From assembly GCA_031404455.1 (NCBI GenBank), contig JANNHP010000319.1:1-19289 (forward strand): DNA of 19,289 nucleotides. Direction: 5' to 3'. The notes beneath the pieces were generated by a model. The model made no database searches and had not been told where the DNA came from. It saw only the letters and a program-made list of their open reading frames with translations. This DNA is from JANNHP01 sp031404455. GTDB taxonomy: Bacteria > Planctomycetota > JAJSAM01 > JAJVHW01. The position numbers and the translations under genes were made by a program. Shown here piece after piece: positions 14,381 to 19,289 of this stretch (position 1 is the stretch's first letter; each line of letters starts with the position of its first letter).

Positions 14381-14642
14381 AGCTCGCAGCGCTGGCTCCG
14401 TCCGAGCTCCGAATCACCCGACGAGAGCGACCCACTTCGAACGCTGCGTTGCGACGAGGGGAACGACGCGGGCGGCATCGATCGAGCCGGGCGGCCAAGT
14501 CGCTCGCCCGCCGCAGCGAGGCCGTTTTCCTGGGCCGGAACCGTATCCCGTCTGTATCCCGCGGGGCCGTTCACGACGGTCACTCTCGGTCAACGAGCGT
14601 CGCCCACGCAGTTTGGCTGACTCCGAGCGCAGCCTCGTCCGG

Positions 14643-14660
14643 TCCGATGTGCTCCCGCCA
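14643..14660. repeat. att-like direct repeat, distal copy
   Basis: An exact copy of the last 18 bases of tRNA-Sec including CCA (11970-11987), in the same orientation and with no tRNA body in front of it. It marks the far boundary of a 2.7-kb segment with the Sel1, RelA/SpoT-like and 87-residue genes. Confidence 0.85.
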
Positions 14661-14724
14661 TCGGGGCCGTTTCGCCGCGCGGGCAGGTATCATCCGCGGC
14701 CGGCGCGGAACTGATCCGGCGTAC

Positions 14725-14742
14725 GCGGTCCGTACGGACCGC
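14725..14742. promoter_or_regulatory. 18-bp perfect palindrome, candidate operator
   Basis: GCGGTCCGTACGGACCGC is a perfect inverted repeat that ends 25 bp before the start codon of the secreted acidic protein and 15 bp before its ribosome site. Size and position suit a dimeric repressor or activator site, or a short leader hairpin. Confidence 0.4.
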
Positions 14743-14767
14743 CCGGACCGGAGTTCAGGAGACCAGC

Positions 14768-16021
14768 ATGAACCCACGCATTGCAGCCTGTGCGGCGGCC
14801 CTCGGCGCGTCGCTCCTCGTCCCGCACGCGGCGATCGCCGGCGACAGGGGCGGGAACAAGGACACGACGACGATCGCGCTCTCGCGTCCGTCCGACGGGA
14901 CCGACGCCGACGCGGAGGGCAAGGTGCGCGTCGAGCGCGGCAGGAAGGGGGAGCAGACGGTGCTCCAGCTCTCGCGCCTCGACCCGCGCACCGTCTACGA
15001 GGTGCGCGACGCCGCGACCGGCGAGACGCTCGGCGAGGTGAAGACGAACCGCCGCGGGCGCGCGAACTTCAACCTGACGAAGCGGCTCGCGAAGCGCGCC
15101 GCGGCCGAGGGCTTCGGTGAGGACGGCGTCGAGGACGTCGAGATCGTCGATCCCGAGACCGGCGAGTGCGTCCTCGAGGGCGGCGTCGTCGCCGATCCGT
15201 GCGAGGGCCTGCAGTTCGGCTGGGCCGACTACCGCAACGACGCTGGCGACTCGGCCAGCATCTTCATGGAGTCGGCGCCGGGCTTTGACTCGGAGTCGTT
15301 CTCGCTGACGTTCTTCCCGATCCAGGAGTCGTTCGCCGCGGCGTACTTCGACTTCCACCGCGACACGCTCCTCGGCGACACGCTGCCGCTCGGCGTGGAC
15401 AGCGTGATCGAGCTCGCGGGCCGCGGGTTCCAGATCGTCGCGCCCGACGGCACGGTGCTCCTCGACGACGTGCTGCCCGACCTCGAGGAGGAGGAGTGCA
15501 TCACGATCGACGATCCGGTCGAGGGCGAGTGGCCCGGCGAGTTCGACTGGGACGGAGACTTCGACTGGAACGGCGAGTTCGACTGGTCCGGCGGATACGA
15601 CTGGTCCGGCGGACACGACGGGTCCGGCGACTGGACCGATCCGTCGGCGGACGACTCTGAGAACACCGTGCGCCACGGACGCATGAAGAAGGCGCGTCAG
15701 GGCGGCGTCCGGGACATCCCGGAGACCGAGGACCCGATCGAGGGCTACACGCTCCGCATCGAGGACGAGAACGGCGACTTCGCGGACGCGGGCGTGCTCG
15801 AGCAGATCCTCTACGACCAGCCGGTCGACTGCCCGTGGACGCTGCCGGGCGACGGCGACTTCGGCGGCATCTTCATCGGGATCATCATCGTGCCGCTCGA
15901 CGGCTCGTTCGATCTCGAGGCGCTCCTCGACCGTCTCTTCGGCGGCGGCGAGCACGAGTCGTCGGACGAGAACGACTACTCGGACTTCTTCGGGAACGGC
16001 TCGAAGCACCGAACCCGCTAG
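14768..16021 (+). CDS. Secreted acidic protein with FDW-type hexapeptide repeats
   Basis: A 417-residue exported protein of unknown function. The signal peptide ends at about residue 24 (AIA/GD). Residues 35-105 look like a small beta domain (KVRVERGRKGEQTVLQLSRL, TVYEVRDAATGETLGEVKTN). Residues 140-250 form a second beta-rich, Phe/Asp-rich region. Five hexapeptides of the form [FYH]-D-[WG]-[DNS]-G-[DEG] span residues 259-288, followed by a basic patch (RHGRMKKARQGG) and a more hydrophobic C-terminal part (FGGIFIGIIIVPLDGSFDLE). AGGAG at 14757-14761 with a 6-base gap fixes ATG 14768. The acidic repeat could bind cations. It begins about 110 bp past the distal att-like repeat, so it is probably outside the mobile segment. 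Confidence 0.78.
   Translation: MNPRIAACAAALGASLLVPHAAIAGDRGGNKDTTTIALSRPSDGTDADAEGKVRVERGRKGEQTVLQLSRLDPRTVYEVRDAATGETLGEVKTNRRGRANFNLTKRLAKRAAAEGFGEDGVEDVEIVDPETGECVLEGGVVADPCEGLQFGWADYRNDAGDSASIFMESAPGFDSESFSLTFFPIQESFAAAYFDFHRDTLLGDTLPLGVDSVIELAGRGFQIVAPDGTVLLDDVLPDLEEEECITIDDPVEGEWPGEFDWDGDFDWNGEFDWSGGYDWSGGHDGSGDWTDPSADDSENTVRHGRMKKARQGGVRDIPETEDPIEGYTLRIEDENGDFADAGVLEQILYDQPVDCPWTLPGDGDFGGIFIGIIIVPLDGSFDLEALLDRLFGGGEHESSDENDYSDFFGNGSKHRTR
15542..15631 (+). repeat. Five 18-bp tandem units encoding hexapeptides
   Basis: Units translate as FDWDGD, FDWNGE, FDWSGG, YDWSGG and HDGSGD. The first four keep an aromatic residue followed by D-W at fixed spacing. The decay in the fifth unit points to expansion by slippage or unequal crossing-over followed by divergence. 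Confidence 0.85.
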
Positions 16022-16038
16022 TTCGGGGCGCGCGAACG

Positions 16039-16067
16039 GGCCCGTGCGGCGTCGAGCCGCGCGGGCC
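16039..16067. terminator. Hairpin between convergent genes, likely bidirectional terminator
   Basis: The 12-base arms GGCCCGTGCGGC (16039-16050) and GCCGCGCGGGCC (16056-16067) pair with a single G-T position around a GTCGA loop. It sits in the 54-bp gap between the secreted acidic protein and the permease, whose genes converge. There is no strong T-tract, as is common in very GC-rich genomes. Confidence 0.6.
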
Positions 16068-16075
16068 TCGTCGAT

Positions 16076-16837
16076 TCACGGGACGACGAGATCCCACGCG
16101 AGTTTCGCGGCGACTGCGGCCAGCACGATCGGCGTGACGCGACGGACGAGCGCGTCGCCGCCGCGGACGGTGAGCTGTGCGCCGAAGATCCCGCCTGCGA
16201 ACTGCGCCACCGCCATCGGCAGCGAGATCTCCCAGCGGATCCACCCGCAGTACGCGAACACCACGACCGACGCGAGGTTCGACGCGAAGTTGACGACCTT
16301 CGCGTCGGCCGACGCCTGCGCCGCCGCGTCCTTCAGGAAGAGCACGAACGCGAGGATCAGCAGCGTGCCCGTGCCCGGGCCGAAGAAGCCGTCGTAGGCG
16401 CCGACGACCGCGGCGATCGCGATCGCGACGAGGTGCGGATGTCGCGGTACCTCGCCCGTCGGCACGAGCGCCGCCGGTCGCACGAGGAGGAACACCGCGA
16501 CGGCGACGAGCATCGCGAGGACCACCGGCTTCAGCGCGTCGCGCGGGACCTCGAACACGAGGAGTGCTCCCGCCGCCGAGGCGACGAGGGCCGCGGGGAA
16601 AGTCCGCCGCGCCCGGGCCCGGTCGAGGAGACCGGCGCGGCCGAAGCGCGCCATCGCCGCGAAGGAGCCGAAAACCGACTGGCCCTTGTTCGTCCCGAGC
16701 GCGAGTTCGGGCGGGAGTCCGGCCCAGAGGAGCGCCGGGACCGTGATGATCCCGCCGCCGCCCGCGATGGCGTCCACGGTCCCCGCGACGAACGCGGCGC
16801 CGACGAGCAGAGCGATCACGGTCGGTTCTAGCGTCAC
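16076..16837 (-). CDS. TSUP-family (TauE/SafE-like) membrane permease
   Basis: A 253-residue inner-membrane protein with about eight helices. It has the two half-repeats of the family: the N-terminal GTVDAIAGGGGIITVPALL with LALGTNKGQSVFGS, and the C-terminal VVGAYDGFFGPGTGTLLIL with KVVNFASNLASVVVF. TSUP proteins export or import sulfur-containing or small organic anions such as sulfite, sulfoacetate or taurine-derived compounds; the substrate cannot be assigned. I prefer GTG 16837, just ahead of the first helix; GTG 16870 would add eleven residues. Neither has a strong ribosome site. It is divergent from the secreted repeat protein with a 139-bp shared upstream region. Confidence 0.85.
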   Translation of the reverse strand: MTLEPTVIALLVGAAFVAGTVDAIAGGGGIITVPALLWAGLPPELALGTNKGQSVFGSFAAMARFGRAGLLDRARARRTFPAALVASAAGALLVFEVPRDALKPVVLAMLVAVAVFLLVRPAALVPTGEVPRHPHLVAIAIAAVVGAYDGFFGPGTGTLLILAFVLFLKDAAAQASADAKVVNFASNLASVVVFAYCGWIRWEISLPMAVAQFAGGIFGAQLTVRGGDALVRRVTPIVLAAVAAKLAWDLVVP

Positions 16838-16976
16838 GCGGGCAATGTAGTCGGGAGGCTGGGCAGTCACCCGGTGTCCCGTGCTGCGGACACTCGGACC
16901 CGGCGCCGCCGCTCGCCGGACTGGCACGGCCTTCGCGAAATCGCCTCCTGAAGTCGTCCCCGATGGAGGTAGAGCC

Positions 16977-17657
16977 ATGAAGTTCCGACTGGTGACGTCC
17001 GCCGCGCTCGCCCTGACCGCCCTCATCCCCGGAGTCGCCGCCGCGGGCGACGACGGCCACGGCAACGGGAAGGGTCCGCCGCCTTGGGCGCACGGCAGCG
17101 ACGCCGAGAAGTGCGAGCCGACCTGGTCCGTCTGGGTCACGGGGCACTACGAGAAGCGCGAGTGCGTCCGCATCCTCCCGGCCGTCACCCGCGAGGTGTA
17201 CGTGCCGGAGCGGTGCGAGGTGGTCGTGATCCCCGCGGTGACGCAGCGCGTGCGGATACCGGCCGTCATCGAGCGCGTGCGGGTCCCTGCCGTGACCGAG
17301 CGCTGCTGGGTGCCCGAGGTGCGCGACCGCTGCTGGGTCCCAGGTCACTGGGAGTCGCGGACCGACGCGAACGGGTGCGCCTGCCGGGTCTGGATCGGCG
17401 GCCACTACGAGGAACGGATCGTCCGCGCGGGGCGCTACGAGGAGCGCGTCCTGCGGGCCGAGTGCTGGGAGGAGCGCATCGTCCGCGCGGAGTGCTGGGA
17501 GGTCCGGATCGTCGCGCCGGAGCGGCGCGAGACGCGCGTCGTCGAGAAGGCGCACTGCGAGACAGTGGTCGTCCGGCCCGAGCGCCGCGAGGTGACGGTC
17601 GAGAAGGTGTGGGTCCCGGGATGCTGGGTGGAGCGCCCGCGTCCGGTCAAGAGCTGA
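16977..17657 (+). CDS. Secreted protein built of short Val/Pro/Glu/Arg periodic repeats
   Basis: A 226-residue exported protein; the signal peptide ends at about residue 23 (AAA/GDD). After a Gly/Pro-rich segment come WSVWVTGHYEKRE and an 8- to 9-residue periodicity (VIPAVTQRV, RIPAVIERV, RVPAVTERC, WVPEVRDRC, WVPGHWESR). A second set of 10-mers follows (EERIVRAGRY, EERVLRAECW, EERIVRAECW, EVRIVAPERR, ETRVVEKAHC). Alternating hydrophobic and charged residues predict a stack of short beta-strands. The W-V-x-G-H-[YW] units recall WXXGXW-type repeats of exported proteins, but the match is loose. Several cysteines could form disulfides after export. GGAGG at 16965-16969, 7 bases ahead of ATG 16977, fixes the start. 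Confidence 0.78.
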   Translation: MKFRLVTSAALALTALIPGVAAAGDDGHGNGKGPPPWAHGSDAEKCEPTWSVWVTGHYEKRECVRILPAVTREVYVPERCEVVVIPAVTQRVRIPAVIERVRVPAVTERCWVPEVRDRCWVPGHWESRTDANGCACRVWIGGHYEERIVRAGRYEERVLRAECWEERIVRAECWEVRIVAPERRETRVVEKAHCETVVVRPERREVTVEKVWVPGCWVERPRPVKS

Positions 17658-17700
17658 GACAACCGGTGCAGCCCGTGGCGGCGTCGCTATCCTCGCGCCG

Positions 17701-19289
17701 ATGAATCTCCTCCAGGAACTCATCGAACTGCAGCACCGCCACGGGTGGCTCTCGGACGAGACGCTCCGCAAGTACGCAGAGGACACCGGCACGCCGCTCT
17801 ACCAGGTGCAGGCGGTCACGACGTTCTATCCGCACTACCGACGCAGCCCGCCGCCGCGCGCGGTCGTCAGCGTGTGCCGCGACTACGCGTGCCATCTGAA
17901 CGGCGGGCAGAAGTTCATGGCCGACGTGAAGTCCGGCCTCGCGATGGCCAAGGACGTCGAGGTCCACGAGGTGAGCTGCCTCGGCCGCTGCGAGTGCGCG
18001 CCCGCCGCGTGCGTCGACGACGTGCCGCTCGAGGGCTGGAGCGCCGCCGAGGTCGTCGCCGCCGCGAAGGGTGCCAAGCCGCTGCCCGCGAACGAGCCGC
18101 ACGGTTCGTCGAAGCGCTGGCCGACCGATCCGTACGAGACGACCGACGATCACTACGGGGCGCTGAAGAAGGCGCTCCTCGACGTCGCCGCCGCCAGGAC
18201 CGCCATCCCGCAGACGCTGAAGGACGCGAACCTGAAGGGCATGGGCGGCGCCGGCTTCCCGGCCGGTCTCAAGTGGCAGCTCGTCCGCGACGCCGTTGGA
18301 GATGAGAAGTACGCAATCGTCAACGCCGACGAATCGGAGCCCGGGACGTTCAAGGACCGGGTGATCCTCGAGGAGCTTCCGCACCTCGTGATGGAGGGCC
18401 TCCTCCTCGGCTGCGTCGTCACGGGCGCCAGGACGGCGATCGTCTACATCCGCCACGAGTACGGCCGGGAGGCGACGGCGATCCGCCGCGAGATCGAGCG
18501 TCTGCGCGGGCTCGGCCTCCTCGACGAGATGGGCGTGGACGCGTCGGTGTTCGTCTCGCCGGGCGGCTACATCCTCGGCGAGGAGACGGCCCTCCTCGAA
18601 GCGCTCGAGGGCAAGCGCGGCGAACCGCGCAACAAGCCGCCGTACCCGGTGACGCACGGACTCCACGGCAAGCCGACGCTGATGAACAACGTGGAGACGT
18701 ATTCCTTCGTGCCCGCGATCCTCGCGGAGGGCGCCGCGGCGTGGAAGGCGCACGGTGTCAACGGCGCGACGGGATGGAAGTTCCTGTCGCTCTGCGGTCA
18801 CGTCGAGACGCCCGGCGTCTACTGCGTGCCGATGGGCACGACCGTCGCCGACTTCGTCGCGCAGCAGGGCGGCGGCGTCTCGGGCGGCCGGAAGATGAAG
18901 GCGTACTGCCCGGGCGGCGCGTCAGCGCCGTTCCTTCCCGCGTCCGCCGCCGACACGCCGCTCTCCTTCGAGGCGATGACGAAGGCCGGCTCGATGCTCG
19001 GCTCCGGCGCGGTCGTCGTCGTGGCCGAGGGCACCGACATGCTGGAACTCGCGGCGAACGTCGTGCGCTTCTTCCGCAACGAGTCCTGCGGCAAGTGCGT
19101 GCCGTGCCGCGTCGGCAGCCAGAAGGCCGTGGATCTCCTCGACGACGTCCTCGCCGGAAAGGCGAAGAAGGGCGCGCTCGACGTGCTGCCCGAACTCGAC
19201 GAGGTCCTGCGCCTCACGTCGATCTGCGGACTCGGCCAGGTCGTGCTGAACCCGGCGACGAGTGTGCTGAAGCACTTCCCGGAGGACGT
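17701..19289 (+). CDS. Fused NuoE-NuoF-like NAD-linked diaphorase subunit (formate dehydrogenase beta type), 3' partial
   Basis: The first 529 residues are visible and the frame is open at the right edge. Residues 1-125 are a NuoE-like thioredoxin-fold [2Fe-2S] domain with cysteines C59, C64, C93 and C97. The NuoF-like part follows: FMN/NADH loop GMGGAGFPAGLKW (180-192), NADESEPGTFKDR (208-220) and GGYILGEETALLEALEG (288-304). Then comes an SLBB domain (about 363-395) and the [4Fe-4S] ligands C463, C466, C469 and C509 in ESCGKCVPCR and SICGLG. Such fused subunits carry electrons to NAD in soluble formate dehydrogenases and related hydrogenase or Nuo-like complexes. Position outside a 14-gene nuo cluster favours a formate-dehydrogenase or similar complex, with the catalytic subunit expected downstream. 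ATG 17701 suits the family N-terminus, although no ribosome site is obvious. Confidence 0.85.
   Translation, partial: MNLLQELIELQHRHGWLSDETLRKYAEDTGTPLYQVQAVTTFYPHYRRSPPPRAVVSVCRDYACHLNGGQKFMADVKSGLAMAKDVEVHEVSCLGRCECAPAACVDDVPLEGWSAAEVVAAAKGAKPLPANEPHGSSKRWPTDPYETTDDHYGALKKALLDVAAARTAIPQTLKDANLKGMGGAGFPAGLKWQLVRDAVGDEKYAIVNADESEPGTFKDRVILEELPHLVMEGLLLGCVVTGARTAIVYIRHEYGREATAIRREIERLRGLGLLDEMGVDASVFVSPGGYILGEETALLEALEGKRGEPRNKPPYPVTHGLHGKPTLMNNVETYSFVPAILAEGAAAWKAHGVNGATGWKFLSLCGHVETPGVYCVPMGTTVADFVAQQGGGVSGGRKMKAYCPGGASAPFLPASAADTPLSFEAMTKAGSMLGSGAVVVVAEGTDMLELAANVVRFFRNESCGKCVPCRVGSQKAVDLLDDVLAGKAKKGALDVLPELDEVLRLTSICGLGQVVLNPATSVLKHFPED

Larger units (their letters stand above)
14381..14767. 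other. 387-bp intergenic stretch holding the att-like repeat
   Basis: There is no convincing gene here. It contains a pair of GTATCCCG repeats 11 bp apart (14543-14550 and 14554-14561), the 18-bp tRNA-Sec-derived repeat (14643-14660), an 18-bp palindrome (14725-14742) and the ribosome site of the next gene. Open frames crossing it are Arg/Ser-rich and look like shadows. Confidence 0.6.

Noticed and set aside
16565..16574. TGCTCCCGCC as a third att-like core
   Set aside because: Only 10 bases match the tRNA-Sec end and they lie within codons of the permease, so chance is sufficient.
15885..17792. 635-codon minus-strand frame spanning the permease and secreted repeat protein
   Set aside because: It is out of frame with the TSUP permease and antisense to the secreted repeat protein, with Arg/Asp-rich shadow composition.
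17647..18801. Minus-strand frame opposite the NuoE/NuoF-like gene
   Set aside because: The plus strand carries all FMN, NAD and iron-sulfur motifs in order.
1..19289. CRISPR arrays, rRNA operons, complete insertion sequences
   Set aside because: I saw no regularly spaced repeat-spacer pattern, rRNA-like sequence or DDE transposase gene.

Overview
The window is very GC-rich, with compact coding on both strands and no rRNA. The gene content is a FGE-sulfatase-like lipoprotein, membrane-anchored proteins with a pseudopilin-like C-terminus, Sel1 repeats, several secreted low-complexity proteins and a tRNA-Sec next to a tyrosine recombinase. This suggests an uncultured, high-GC, Gram-negative-type bacterium. 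Planctomycetota is my best guess, but the assignment rests on gene content alone and Acidobacteriota or Myxococcota are not excluded.

Layout. 1-620: a small membrane-anchored secreted protein on the minus strand whose 5' end and upstream DNA (448-517) are duplicated exactly at 1-70. 629-2639: a kynureninase-like enzyme (kynU) and a kynurenine formamidase (kynB), separated by a REP-like double palindrome; together they would convert N-formylkynurenine to anthranilate. 2640-5323: two tandem paralogous membrane-anchored proteins with a shared GspG-like C-terminal block, translationally linked to kynB. 5327-7445: a tightly coupled minus-strand operon of a PaaK-type acyl-CoA ligase, a 67-residue protein and a thioredoxin-fold protein. 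7520-9030: a hypothetical protein and a FGE-sulfatase-domain lipoprotein. 9201-9875: a probable toxin-antitoxin-like pair (RelE-type toxin plus an upstream partner).

9874-14660 is the accessory core. A small RHH-like frame, an AlpA/MerR-type excisionase-like protein and a tyrosine recombinase form an operon that runs straight into the 5' half of a tRNA-Sec gene (11892-11987). The last 18 bases of that tRNA, including CCA, are repeated exactly at 14643-14660. The two copies bracket a 2.7-kb segment that carries a Sel1-repeat membrane protein, a stand-alone RelA/SpoT synthetase-domain protein and a tightly linked 87-residue protein. This looks like a small att-bounded island whose cargo includes a candidate alarmone-synthetase toxin-antitoxin or phage-defence pair. 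It is the most interesting part of the window.

14768-19289: a secreted acidic protein with a hexapeptide repeat, a TSUP-family (TauE/SafE) permease on the minus strand, a secreted protein made of short periodic Val/Pro/Glu/Arg repeats, and the 5' part of a fused NuoE-NuoF-like diaphorase subunit that runs off the right edge. The fused subunit is the kind used by NAD-dependent formate dehydrogenases. Because the genome has a tRNA-Sec, a selenocysteine-containing formate dehydrogenase alpha subunit just outside the window is a reasonable, testable expectation.
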